From positions 1 to 64,000 of the forward strand of contig NZ_VDHJ01000004.1 in the NCBI RefSeq assembly GCF_006334925.1: a stretch of 64,000 nucleotides of DNA. Direction: 5' to 3'. The DNA comes from Corynebacterium tapiri (GTDB lineage: Bacteria > Actinomycetota > Actinomycetes > Mycobacteriales > Mycobacteriaceae). The notes below the pieces were generated by a model. The model was not told where the DNA came from. It did not search any database and saw only the letters and a program-made list of their open reading frames with translations. Positions 44,689-52,446 of this stretch are shown here, in pieces. Position numbers and translations under genes: made by a program. The stretch's first letter is position 1. Each line of letters starts with the position of its first letter.

Positions 44689-44846
44689 ACGTTCTTCTGA
44701 ATCTCGCAACCGTAGATGTCGGCTGCGGCACGGTAGAACCCGAAGCCAGACTCCTGAGTAGTGGTCTCAGTTGCGTTAGCAACCGGGTTGACTACGGCAG
44801 CTGCGGTTGCGGCAGCGATGACACCCAGACGAGCGATCTTCTTCAT
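44676..44846 (-). CDS. Small secreted two-cysteine peptide in a two-component locus
   Basis: A 57-codon ORF giving 56 residues: a classical signal peptide (MKKIARLGVIAAATAAAV, then NPVANA as cleavage site, about residue 25) and a mature part of ~31 residues, beginning TETTTQESGFGFYRAA and ending CEIQKNVWCR. The two Cys are 8 residues apart and could form a ring close to the C terminus. GAAAGAAGG is the ribosome-binding site and it has its own promoter. It lies between the sensor kinase and the response regulator and its end overlaps the regulator's start. Family not recognised. A signal or effector peptide sensed or controlled by this pair is an inference. Confidence 0.75.
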   Translation of the reverse strand: MKKIARLGVIAAATAAAVVNPVANATETTTQESGFGFYRAAADIYGCEIQKNVWCR

Positions 44847-44891
44847 ATTTTTCTAACCTTCTTTCAAGGTGACGGGCTGCTGATAGGCAAG

Positions 44892-44920
44892 AGCATAACG
44901 GGAACTGAGTGGAAGTTAAA
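44892..44920 (-). promoter_or_regulatory. Promoter of the peptide-response regulator unit
   Basis: -35 TTTAAC (44920-44915) and -10 TATGCT (44897-44892) with an exact 17-bp spacer, giving a start near 44885 and a 5' leader of about 38 nt. It lies between the kinase stop and the peptide start, so peptide and regulator can be expressed without the kinase. Confidence 0.65.
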
Positions 44921-44952
44921 GTGGCGACTAATGATGTGGGTCACTTTTTGGG

Positions 44953-46065
44953 CTACACCGAGATGCGTAACTGGGTTTCCCAACGTCCATCATCGATCGC
45001 TTGCGAAGAGACCACTGCCCCAAGGGCAGCGGCAGTTTCCTTCAGAGCCCCGATTCCTATTCCGGAGCTCAACTCTGGCTGGCGGTAATCCCCCTGCCGA
45101 ATCTCATTGAGAACGATCAGGTTGAGCTGAGCACTTGAGTAGTCATGAACAACCTCGACCCGGCTACCAGGCTCCCCGTACTTCAAGATGTTTGTGGTGG
45201 TCTCCCTCAAGAAACGATTGATGAGGATCTCCTTGCCCGAATCGAGGATGATCGACGGTGTAGTTCGCGGACAGTCAACAGAAAACCCGTGCTCTTCGAG
45301 CGTTTCCCGGGTCTTATCCACTGTCTCCTTCAACGATTCCAGGCGCATTACAAGTTCTTCATCTTCACCTGCATCAAGGAGGTTGATGAGCTGCCGTACC
45401 TGCCGCATAGAGACTCTGCTTGCTTCGGCAATTTGCGCACATTCCTCAGCGATATCTCCTCCTTCTTGTCCTTCTTGATGCGCCATTGCCATGACCTCGG
45501 AGCGAATGATCACCGACGTCAACGAAGACGCCACGGAATCATGAAGTGTCCGCGCCAGCTCGCGACGCCGCTCTTGGTATCGCTGTGTCATCTCATCCCG
45601 AATGCGACGACGCTGCCGGATACCCCATCCCATCAGGACAGCAAGAGGAAATTGGAATGACCATACAGCTATAACCCCGAAATCTAGGTTGAACTCCAGG
45701 TTTGATGGTTCCCACAGACCCGCCGTAATGAGCAAGAAGGAGGCCAGAATTGCCCAGCGCGCACGCCTTGCAGAGGCCAGGGGAGCTACCGCTAATGGGG
45801 CCATCATTGTGTCGACCGCCCCTAGGGCCGAAGGAACCATTGCGCCAGCCACAAAGACTGCTACGAATGCTGCAACACCCAGTACCGGCATCAACAGTGC
45901 AGATGCCAAGGTCCCCACAAGTCCGACGGTCACGATATATCCCGCGATAACGGTGTGCCCGGAAATTCCTGCCACGGCAATCGCGACGATCATGAGAATT
46001 GCATAACCGACAATCAGACGCCGTTGTCGCTCTGGAGATGGCAATCGCTCAACTAATTGACTCAC
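44953..46065 (-). CDS. Sensor histidine kinase, HisKA_3 type
   Basis: 370 residues. Residues ~18-150 hold five or six membrane segments with very short loops, so there is no large outside sensor domain. The phospho-acceptor is His175 in LARTLHDSVASSL, the HATPase N box is RETTTNILKYG (Asn292) and the G box SSGIGIGALKE is near the end. This is the NarL-partner type of kinase. The start is GTG 46065, with TACCAT 8 nt upstream (leaderless). A membrane-embedded sensor suits a hydrophobic or envelope-derived signal or a small peptide. Confidence 0.92.
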   Translation of the reverse strand: MSQLVERLPSPERQRRLIVGYAILMIVAIAVAGISGHTVIAGYIVTVGLVGTLASALLMPVLGVAAFVAVFVAGAMVPSALGAVDTMMAPLAVAPLASARRARWAILASFLLITAGLWEPSNLEFNLDFGVIAVWSFQFPLAVLMGWGIRQRRRIRDEMTQRYQERRRELARTLHDSVASSLTSVIIRSEVMAMAHQEGQEGGDIAEECAQIAEASRVSMRQVRQLINLLDAGEDEELVMRLESLKETVDKTRETLEEHGFSVDCPRTTPSIILDSGKEILINRFLRETTTNILKYGEPGSRVEVVHDYSSAQLNLIVLNEIRQGDYRQPELSSGIGIGALKETAAALGAVVSSQAIDDGRWETQLRISV

Positions 46066-46184
46066 GCCGGACGATGGTAGCCACTCATCTGAGAACTAAC
46101 GAGCCCCGGGGACTGAGGATCACAACCCCCAAGGATTCCCCGAGTCCAAGATCTTACGGTACATTTACCCTCTGACGTGGCGAT

Positions 46185-46214
46185 TTGCTTGCGGGAAGAT
46201 CCTCGCATTACAGT
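46185..46214 (+). promoter_or_regulatory. Likely promoter of tRNA-Asn
   Basis: TTGCTT (46185-46190) and TACAGT (46209-46214) with an 18-bp spacer put the start near 46221, about 43 nt before the mature tRNA. The rest of 46081-46263 holds nothing else recognisable. Confidence 0.5.
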
Positions 46215-46263
46215 ATGTTCTCGTCGCACAGACCACCCACCAAGTTGGTCCGAGCACAGATAT

Positions 46264-46336
46264 TCCTCCATAGCTCAGTTGGCAGAGCATTCGACTGTTA
46301 ATCGAAGGGTCACTGGTTCGAGCCCAGTTGGAGGAG
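46264..46336 (+). tRNA. tRNA-Asn (GTT), likely prophage attachment site
   Basis: 73 nt, acceptor TCCTCCA/TGGAGGA with discriminator G, anticodon loop CTGTTAA (anticodon GTT), T arm CTGGTTCGAGCCCAG. CCA is not encoded. It lies directly beside the prophage end, and a full tRNA gene is preserved, as expected when a phage carries a copy of the tRNA 3' end in attP. The other att copy is outside the window. Confidence 0.93.
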
Positions 46337-46346
46337 CGTTTAGATT

Positions 46347-46385
46347 CCCCCGTTAACCAGCATTTTTACTGGTAGCGGGGGTTTT
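46347..46385 (+). terminator. Rho-independent terminator after tRNA-Asn
   Basis: CCCCCG...AACCAG pairs with CTGGT...CGGGGG around a CATTTTTA loop, followed by TTTTCG. It starts about 10 bp past the tRNA end and may belong either to the host tRNA or to attL. Confidence 0.8.
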
Positions 46386-46613
46386 CGTATTTTCGCCAAA
46401 CGGTTGGAACGGGTCAGGAACGGCCCGAAGCTGGCACAAAAGTCGTCAAAAAATCGTCAAATCTTCCTCCCCCTACGGCAACCGCCCCACGACCCGCACC
46501 AGGACAGATAGCTTCGCACCCGCTTAACACTGTGTGAAGTAAGTGTGAAGCATGCGCCTAACCAACCCCAGGCATGAAAAAAGACCCCCACCGGTTAGGT
46601 GGGGGGTAAGACG
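46386..46613. other. Prophage left end: candidate attL arm repeats
   Basis: About 230 bp without genes. Two direct repeats stand out: TCGTCAAA at 46443 and 46454 (11 bp apart) and GTGTGAAG at 46532 and 46543 (11 bp apart), with a related inverted copy GCTTCGCAC at 46511. Short repeats spaced about one helical turn are what tyrosine-integrase arm-binding sites look like. The last part is the terminator of the late operon. Confidence 0.45.
46583..46607 (-). terminator. Terminator of the prophage late operon
   Basis: On the minus strand CCCCCACC-TAAC-CGGTGGGGG is followed by TCTTTTTT. It comes 7 bp after the stop of the last prophage gene. Confidence 0.85.
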
Positions 46614-46928
46614 CTACATGTCTTTCTCGATCAGAGGCGGTATGGGTTCTTCGACCTTGTGATGGTTTCGGGCGATCCAACCGACGGCCACGTGATACCG
46701 GGTGCGCAGGCTCATAAGCTCCTCCTCGACAGTATCCAGGCGCTCCTGTAGCCGCACGATGATTTTATGCTGCTGATCAATCTGGGCATATGCCCAGCCG
46801 CGCATTTCTTCGGCCCACTTGATCTCGTTGCCCTCGCGGCTTGAGCGGGCGTTGATGATCGCCGCACCGATACCAACGATGATCGTTCCGGCAACGGTGA
46901 TGATGGGCACGAGTAGGTCCTCGGTCAT
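46614..46928 (-). CDS. Prophage membrane/coiled-coil protein (lysis cassette)
   Basis: 104 residues. One N-terminal membrane segment (LLVPIITVAGTIIVGIGAAII), then a basic turn and a coiled coil (IKWAEEMRGWAYAQIDQQHKIIVRLQERLD...EEEL), then a Pro-rich end. Its start overlaps the upstream gene's stop by 4 bp. The position after the endolysin and the N-in/helix/coil plan resemble actinophage holin-like or spanin-like proteins; the function is not certain. Confidence 0.7.
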   Translation of the reverse strand: MTEDLLVPIITVAGTIIVGIGAAIINARSSREGNEIKWAEEMRGWAYAQIDQQHKIIVRLQERLDTVEEELMSLRTRYHVAVGWIARNHHKVEEPIPPLIEKDM

Positions 46929-47350
46929 CGTGATCGCCCCTTACCGAATGCCCATGTGGCCAGCGCGCATATCAGCAGGAATGTGGTGGCGTTGACGTAC
47001 CCGCGCGGGTTGTACCCGGAGATGACACCGACCATGAGTACCATGGCCCAGAAAAAGTGCACTGCGACTAGCAGCCCGCTGGCAATGGGCACAGTGAGTT
47101 GGTGGGTCACCCGCGCTAGGCGTGCTACACACGCGGCCAACCCAATGCCGCCGGTAACCAGCCAGATGTAGGCCCACCAGCGGACGTTAAGCCACCACGG
47201 ATGCGACAAATCCTCCAGCGGCGCAAAAGCTGGCAGGTAGTAGACACCACGCATGAGGCTGGCAACCGTGAGGATGATCACGCCTACCCAGTCGGAGTAG
47301 GCCGCGCTGTGAGAGATCTGCAGACTTGGGGGCGGTGGTGTTTGTGTCAT
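46925..47350 (-). CDS. Prophage membrane protein, four segments
   Basis: 141 residues with four hydrophobic segments (about 22-42, 56-75, 85-108 and 118-135), Trp-rich first loop (HPWWLNVRWWAY). Not recognised. It lies in the lysis region between the holin-like protein and the one-segment protein, and overlaps the next gene by 4 bp, so it is translated together with it. Confidence 0.65.
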   Translation of the reverse strand: MTQTPPPPSLQISHSAAYSDWVGVIILTVASLMRGVYYLPAFAPLEDLSHPWWLNVRWWAYIWLVTGGIGLAACVARLARVTHQLTVPIASGLLVAVHFFWAMVLMVGVISGYNPRGYVNATTFLLICALATWAFGKGRSR

Positions 47351-47367
47351 CGTGACCCCCTCCTTGT

Positions 47368-47679
47368 CTACATGTAGGCGCTAAACATGGGCTTAGCGGG
47401 CTCCGGCTCCTGCGCAGGCAAACTCTCCGAGAGGGATACACCCACGGGCTTCTCGTCAGACTCACGACCCGTGTTCACCGCCGCCAGCAGACCACCGATT
47501 AGGGCTGCCAGCGAGCCGGTCTGCCCCAGCCAGGAATCGACCTGTTCCGGCTGCACGATGCCCGCCACAGTCAAAGCCAGGCCCACGGCAGCCACAACAA
47601 CGTAGACCGCCAGGCGTACGAACCACGGGGTGCCGATCACAGCGCGCGGCTTGGGCGAGTTCTTATAGTGGTTAGCCAT
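47368..47679 (-). CDS. Putative holin
   Basis: 103 residues with a basic head, two membrane segments (about 22-40 and 50-68) separated by a short loop (QPEQVDSWLGQTG), and a Glu/Pro-rich cytosolic tail. This is the class II holin plan. Its start overlaps the endolysin stop by 8 bp, the usual pairing of lysis genes. Confidence 0.75.
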   Translation of the reverse strand: MANHYKNSPKPRAVIGTPWFVRLAVYVVVAAVGLALTVAGIVQPEQVDSWLGQTGSLAALIGGLLAAVNTGRESDEKPVGVSLSESLPAQEPEPAKPMFSAYM

Positions 47680-48478
47680 TCTTCTTACCTGCCTTCTTCA
47701 TCAGATCAGTGATGCCCGCATAGATGGCAGGCAGCATGTTCGCGTGCATGTCCTCCAACTTCCGGTCAGCCTCCAGCGCGTAGCCAATGGCGGTGTCGCG
47801 GAACTCCGAGCGCACGCCATCCTTCTCATAGCGGGACTGGTAATTCTCGGTCAGCTCAAAATAAATGCGCCGGAGAAGATCCAGCGCTTCACGTTGCTCT
47901 TGCTCACTTAGTGCCATAAACAGGCCCTCCTCTTTCTTCGGTGCGGGTGCGGGCTTAGATCGGAAGTTGTCGTACCACCACTGAGCGCGCGCCATGTAGG
48001 TGGCGTGATCTTCGCCGCCCACGTCGAGCTGGTGCGGACATGACGTGCTCGTAAATCGGGAATGGGGGAACACGTTTTTGCCCCACTGTGGGCGGCCCAG
48101 GTTGTACGCGTGGCACAGGGCTGCAACCAGGTGCGCACCCTCTTCGATGGTCTTGTCGCTGATCTGCCAGCGCGGCGGCCCGCTGATGTTGGCGTGCTCA
48201 ATACCAATCGAGCGTGCGTTAATGTCCGCATTCGCCGCATGCCACGCGGTGTCATAGTCATTGACCAGCTGCCCGATGGTGCCGTCTGCTTCTACTTGGT
48301 AGTGCGCAGACGCCTCACGGCTGTTGTTCCACAGGTCGCGCACCTGCTCACTGCTCCAGTTGTTCGCAGCATTGTGGTGGATGATGATGCGGTCGATAGG
48401 ACGAGCACGCCCCTTGGTGTAGCGATGACTGCCCACCAAGGTGTACTTGTCGGGCTCCAGTGTTTCCCAATTTTTCAT
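47672..48478 (-). CDS. Endolysin, N-acetylmuramoyl-L-alanine amidase
   Basis: 268 residues. Residues ~25-160 are an Amidase_2/PGRP domain with zinc ligands in IIIHHNA (residues 33-37), PHSRF (His) and STSCPH (Cys), and the usual IGIEHAN strand. It cuts the lactyl-Ala bond of peptidoglycan. The remaining ~100 residues are a linker (PAPAPKKEE) and a helical end, possibly a cell-wall binding or multimerisation domain. No signal sequence; export depends on the holin. Confidence 0.92.
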   Translation of the reverse strand: MKNWETLEPDKYTLVGSHRYTKGRARPIDRIIIHHNAANNWSSEQVRDLWNNSREASAHYQVEADGTIGQLVNDYDTAWHAANADINARSIGIEHANISGPPRWQISDKTIEEGAHLVAALCHAYNLGRPQWGKNVFPHSRFTSTSCPHQLDVGGEDHATYMARAQWWYDNFRSKPAPAPKKEEGLFMALSEQEQREALDLLRRIYFELTENYQSRYEKDGVRSEFRDTAIGYALEADRKLEDMHANMLPAIYAGITDLMKKAGKKNG

Positions 48479-48503
48479 TTGTTCCTCCTATGGATTAAAA
48501 AAA

Positions 48504-48525
48504 GACCCCGTAAGAAGGGGTCTAG
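48504..48525 (-). terminator. Terminator between carbohydrate-binding gene and endolysin
   Basis: AGACCCC-TTCTTAC-GGGGTCT followed by TTTTTTTAAT on the minus strand. It would separate structural from lysis transcription, or act as a partial terminator. Confidence 0.8.
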
Positions 48526-49127
48526 GCTTTCTGGAAGAGTGCGGGAACGTTTGGTGGTGCCCATCCTGCCTGTGTGGTGTGAGCCTGTATAACCTGGTAT
48601 AAAACGCCGCCGTAGGTATATTTGTCGCCCGCTTTGACGCTGATCCCGGGCTTCCACGCGGGATTACTCGGCGCACTAGGTGCAGGCGAACTAGGTGCCT
48701 CGGCGGGCTTTTCTCCGGCGTTCACATATTTGGCGGTCACGTCCTGCCAATAGCGTTCATCCATCCCCGGGCTGGTGGGCGACCACACCACGGCCTCGAT
48801 GAGGGCTTGCCATATCTTGCCGTCCTCCACGCACAGGTAACCCTTGGGGTGCGCATCATGAGCGCCCGTGGGCTGCGTCCACGTGGGGATGTAAAAGGCC
48901 TGTGCTGCTTGTTCCAGGGTGCTGTCGGTGGGCTTCGCCGGTGCCGGCTTCGTTGTCACGGCGGGCTTCAACTCCGGGTGCGCCTCCCACAGTTTCACCG
49001 CGTCCTCGGCCCTAGCCTCCTCAATAAACGGGGCTGCTTCCCGGCGCTTCACCTCGGCCCAAGCCTTCTGGACTACCTCACTGAGTTCAATATCAGTCAG
49101 CGACTGGTAATCAATGTTTGTACCCAC
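48522..49127 (-). CDS. Prophage protein with C-terminal carbohydrate-binding module
   Basis: 201 residues. The C-terminal ~45 residues (WKPGISVKAGDKYTYGGVLYQVIQAHTTQAGWAPP) match the chitin-binding type 3 / CBM5-12 fold; a related, more divergent segment lies at ~75-130 (KGYLCVEDGKIWQALIEAVVWSPTSPG). A Pro/Ala linker lies between them. Such modules on actinophages bind cell-wall glycan and help the particle adhere. AAGGAGG precedes GTG 49127. Confidence 0.75.
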   Translation of the reverse strand: MGTNIDYQSLTDIELSEVVQKAWAEVKRREAAPFIEEARAEDAVKLWEAHPELKPAVTTKPAPAKPTDSTLEQAAQAFYIPTWTQPTGAHDAHPKGYLCVEDGKIWQALIEAVVWSPTSPGMDERYWQDVTAKYVNAGEKPAEAPSSPAPSAPSNPAWKPGISVKAGDKYTYGGVLYQVIQAHTTQAGWAPPNVPALFQKA

Positions 49128-49160
49128 AATGGACCTCCTTAATATCTAGAAATAATTCGA

Positions 49161-50864
49161 CTACCCGATAAACTTCAGCACAAGCTGAGACGGGACCGAC
49201 TTTTCGGAGTTGAACCCGACCCAGGCAGCCTTCTCATACAGGTTCCGGATACTGATCCAGTCACCAAAGTTCAGCTGAGCGTGAAAAACATGATTGTTCG
49301 ACAGCTGCCAGCTAGAGAAGCCATGAGACTGGGCAAACTGAATCGTCTTTCCGCCTACCTGCAGAGCAGTTTCGTATGTAAAATCAAAGAACGACGCGAA
49401 AGTGATCGAGTAGTTGATCTCCCACAGACCCGTCTTAGGGATACTGATCTGAGTATCACCCGACAGAGAAAAAGCTCCCTGCTTACGTACCATCGACCAC
49501 TTAACCGTCTCCGAAGTTGTACTGGAAGTAGTCGTGTAGGGGTACTTCAGGAAAGCAAACGCACCCCCGCCACCCTCAGCGATTGCCTGGTCAACATACT
49601 GCTTTGAGGTAGCAACATCCGCGTTATCCGGGATTAGCGGAACACTAATTTGCCCACTGTTCCATCGACGCACAACCGTTCCGCCTGTAGCAGCGGTCGA
49701 CGTGTCGGAAGAGTTCACCTTCTTCGCCAGCTCACCGTCCACGTACTGCTTCGACGTAGCTGCACCTGAACTATCGGGCACCAATGGGACACTGATCTGG
49801 CCTGTGTCCCACCGCTTAACGATCTTTCCACCATTAGCTGTTTGAGTCGCCTCAGCGCTGTTAATCTTCCCGGACACCGCATCATCAACGTAGGATTTGT
49901 TCGCCGCGTGCACACTTGCGGTTGGGGAAGCCACTGACACAGCACCCGTAGATGTGCGTTTCATCAACGTGCCTGGTGTCGCGCTATAGGTTGAGGCTGT
50001 CACATCATCAATGGTGGGCTGTACCGCAGTCTTGTCTGCCTTGCCGTCCAGGGCGGCCTGCAGGTCACTGTGGGTGTGGCTGGCGGGGGCCTTCCCGTCG
50101 ATCTCCCCGCGCAGCTCCGGCTTCAGCATGGCCCGGGTTACCGTATCCGGCTTAATCCCCGTCTGTGCACTATCCGCGTACTGCTTGGCAAGGTCACGCG
50201 CTGTTTCAGCGCCCTGGCGTGCTGTGCCTGCCTCTTCGGCGCTGGCTGCTGCCTCATTCTTCGACGTGGACGCTGCCTGTGCGGACTGCGCCGCCTGCGC
50301 CTTGGAATCATTAGCCTGCGACGCGGACTGTGCCGCCGCACTCTTCGACTGATCCGCCTGCGACGCACTAGCCTTGGCCGCGTCCTGCGACGCTTTAGCC
50401 GCCTGCGCCTGCGACGTAGCGGTTTGCGCCTGCCGTTGCGCCTCATCCTTGGAAGCCCCAGCAGCCTGCGCGGACTGAGAAGCAGCGTCCTGCGACACCT
50501 TAGCCTGCTTAGCGGCCTCCACCGCCTTAAGCGCGTCCGCCGCCAGGCGCTCAATCTCGGCACGAGTACCCTCATCCGCGACCCGCGCGCCCGTGATACA
50601 CAACTCCAGCGAGGCCGTAGCGGACTCCGGGATAAGCAGCTCAATCTGCTCCGACACACCCCCGTTGTCCGACACCACGAGTACAGCCGGACCAGGAACA
50701 GCCTCAAACGAAACAGTGCCGTTATCCACACTCACCGGCGTGAGAGTCGGCACCACAGCACCCCCACCATGAGGGCGGACACGCTTCGAACCAACAAAAA
50801 CGCCAGCCGCCAACAAAGGGTCATTAGTTACCAACTTCAACGGGCCACTAACCCTAGTCATCAT
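49161..50864 (-). CDS. Tail fibre / minor tail protein
   Basis: 567 residues. An N-terminal beta-rich region (~1-110) is followed by an Ala/Gln/Ser heptad-like coiled coil (~120-225; repeats such as AAQSASQANDSKAQAAQSAQ), then three tandem copies of a ~49-residue unit (about 285-425) with the shared core K/R-R-x-x-T/S-G-Q-I-S-V-P-L-(V/I)-P-D and ATSKQYVD, and a globular C-terminal domain (~440-567) likely to bind the host. This is the layout of trimeric actinophage tail fibres. Confidence 0.8.
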   Translation of the reverse strand: MMTRVSGPLKLVTNDPLLAAGVFVGSKRVRPHGGGAVVPTLTPVSVDNGTVSFEAVPGPAVLVVSDNGGVSEQIELLIPESATASLELCITGARVADEGTRAEIERLAADALKAVEAAKQAKVSQDAASQSAQAAGASKDEAQRQAQTATSQAQAAKASQDAAKASASQADQSKSAAAQSASQANDSKAQAAQSAQAASTSKNEAAASAEEAGTARQGAETARDLAKQYADSAQTGIKPDTVTRAMLKPELRGEIDGKAPASHTHSDLQAALDGKADKTAVQPTIDDVTASTYSATPGTLMKRTSTGAVSVASPTASVHAANKSYVDDAVSGKINSAEATQTANGGKIVKRWDTGQISVPLVPDSSGAATSKQYVDGELAKKVNSSDTSTAATGGTVVRRWNSGQISVPLIPDNADVATSKQYVDQAIAEGGGGAFAFLKYPYTTTSSTTSETVKWSMVRKQGAFSLSGDTQISIPKTGLWEINYSITFASFFDFTYETALQVGGKTIQFAQSHGFSSWQLSNNHVFHAQLNFGDWISIRNLYEKAAWVGFNSEKSVPSQLVLKFIG

Positions 50865-50870
50865 GTGCTC

Positions 50871-52445
50871 CTACTCTGTCCACGACACAAACAACTCACT
50901 CGACTCAACCTCACGCTGCGAGGAACCCCCAGCGTCCGCCAACACCTCAACACGCAACACCTCGCCGGGCTGGATAGTCCACGGGCCGGTAGAAAACGAC
51001 TGCTCAGCACGACCATTACCCCACGGAAACAAAGGCCCCAACCTGGACGAATACGTCTGCTCCAACACACGCCCCCCGGCCACCAGACGCACCCGGTACG
51101 GTGAACCACGATTAGCTGCACCCCAGGTCACCGAGATACGCGCGCTCATGTTGTTTATCCGCTTCTCCGGCGTGAACTCCACCCCGGTTGCCGTCCACTG
51201 GTTTTGCGGCGGGGTCAATCCCCCACCCCTCAGGGTGCGTGACAGTGCCCTACCAGGCTCCACCTCATACACACCGACCATGAACGGGTAAGTACGGGAA
51301 CCATCAGGCTTAGGAACGGACTCCAGTACATAGCGTGGCTCCTGGACAGGCACATAACCATCACCGGATTTAACGTATTTGTTGGTCTCCTCCATGTAGA
51401 CGCCCATCACCCTGCCAACCCAGGTGCCCTTAGCCGTCCACGTGCCCTGCGAGCCAGACCAGTCATCACCAGGCCACACAATCCGCGCACGACCAAAATT
51501 CGACACCTCGCTAAGGTCAGCCGTCAGCTCATCTACACGGGTAGCGACCTCACCAAACTTGTCCAACTGGTCGCCCTGCTGACGACTAATCTCCTCCTGC
51601 TGCTCATCCACCAACTTCGTCACATGAGCCAGCTGCATAACGGGTGCGTCACCCGGGATACCCCGCGCCTGCGCCCACCTAGTGAACGCCGCATACAACG
51701 CAAGCGGATCATCACCCACCGGAGTCTGCATAGGCGACAGAACAAGCTCCGCCTTAGACAAAGCACTATCCGCCGTGGACTGGGCACCATCAGCAGACAC
51801 CTGCGCCCTATCCGCCGTAGACTGCGCGTGAGACGCGGCCGCATGAGCCTTGCCCACATCCTTGAGACGCTCCCGACGCTCCTGCGCGATAGCCCGCTCA
51901 ATCTCCAGATTCGCGTGGTCTTGCGCGGCATCATCAAACAACAACTGGCCACCAACGTGGATACGCCAGTCAATCGTCGCCCCGGCCTCCGTCACCGCCT
52001 CAATCGAGGTCACCGGCAGGTTAAGGGTGCGCCCCCACACCAGGACGGGAACAATATCGTCCACGTCAAAATCAACGTAAGGGACGTTGCCGTTCAGCCC
52101 AGCGCGGGTAATGTCGCGCTCCAGGAACACATCACCGTCAGTCTTGCGTGCTGCAATATCTAGCGTGTGCTCCACGTCCGTGCTGCCAGAAAACGGCACA
52201 GTCTGGCCTTTTTCGTCCACATCCCGCGCCTTAATCGACACGTCAGCGCGCACGAAACGACGCCCCATCCGGCCAGGGTTACGCCCAAGGTCCGCGACGT
52301 AACCGAACTTGCGGCCCTCGCCGGCACTAGGCCGTTGATCTTCGGGAACGGTATCCGGCCATTCCACCTGCCAATTACCGTAGGCATAAGCGGCCAGGGA
52401 CCGCAGCACAGTTAGTTCACTGTTCTCGGCAATGAGTGGTCGCAC
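50871..52445 (-). CDS. Minor tail protein
   Basis: 524 residues. The N-terminal half is beta-rich; a helical Ala/Gln/Ser stretch (AHAAASHAQSTADRAQVSADGAQSTADS) forms a coiled coil near 215-245; the C-terminal part ends in a beta-sandwich. Read with the Gp37-like gene just before it and the fibre gene just after. The family is not named with certainty, but the position between baseplate and fibre genes fits a baseplate or connector role. AGGGAGG precedes GTG 52445. Confidence 0.75.
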   Translation of the reverse strand: MRPLIAENSELTVLRSLAAYAYGNWQVEWPDTVPEDQRPSAGEGRKFGYVADLGRNPGRMGRRFVRADVSIKARDVDEKGQTVPFSGSTDVEHTLDIAARKTDGDVFLERDITRAGLNGNVPYVDFDVDDIVPVLVWGRTLNLPVTSIEAVTEAGATIDWRIHVGGQLLFDDAAQDHANLEIERAIAQERRERLKDVGKAHAAASHAQSTADRAQVSADGAQSTADSALSKAELVLSPMQTPVGDDPLALYAAFTRWAQARGIPGDAPVMQLAHVTKLVDEQQEEISRQQGDQLDKFGEVATRVDELTADLSEVSNFGRARIVWPGDDWSGSQGTWTAKGTWVGRVMGVYMEETNKYVKSGDGYVPVQEPRYVLESVPKPDGSRTYPFMVGVYEVEPGRALSRTLRGGGLTPPQNQWTATGVEFTPEKRINNMSARISVTWGAANRGSPYRVRLVAGGRVLEQTYSSRLGPLFPWGNGRAEQSFSTGPWTIQPGEVLRVEVLADAGGSSQREVESSELFVSWTE

Positions 52446-52446
52446 G

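Noticed and set aside
50350..50600. Repeated Ala/Gln/Ser codons in the fibre gene that might be read as a CRISPR or microsatellite array
   Set aside because: The repeats are degenerate at DNA level and match a coiled coil in one frame; no constant repeat-spacer unit. No CRISPR array or cas gene was seen anywhere in the window.
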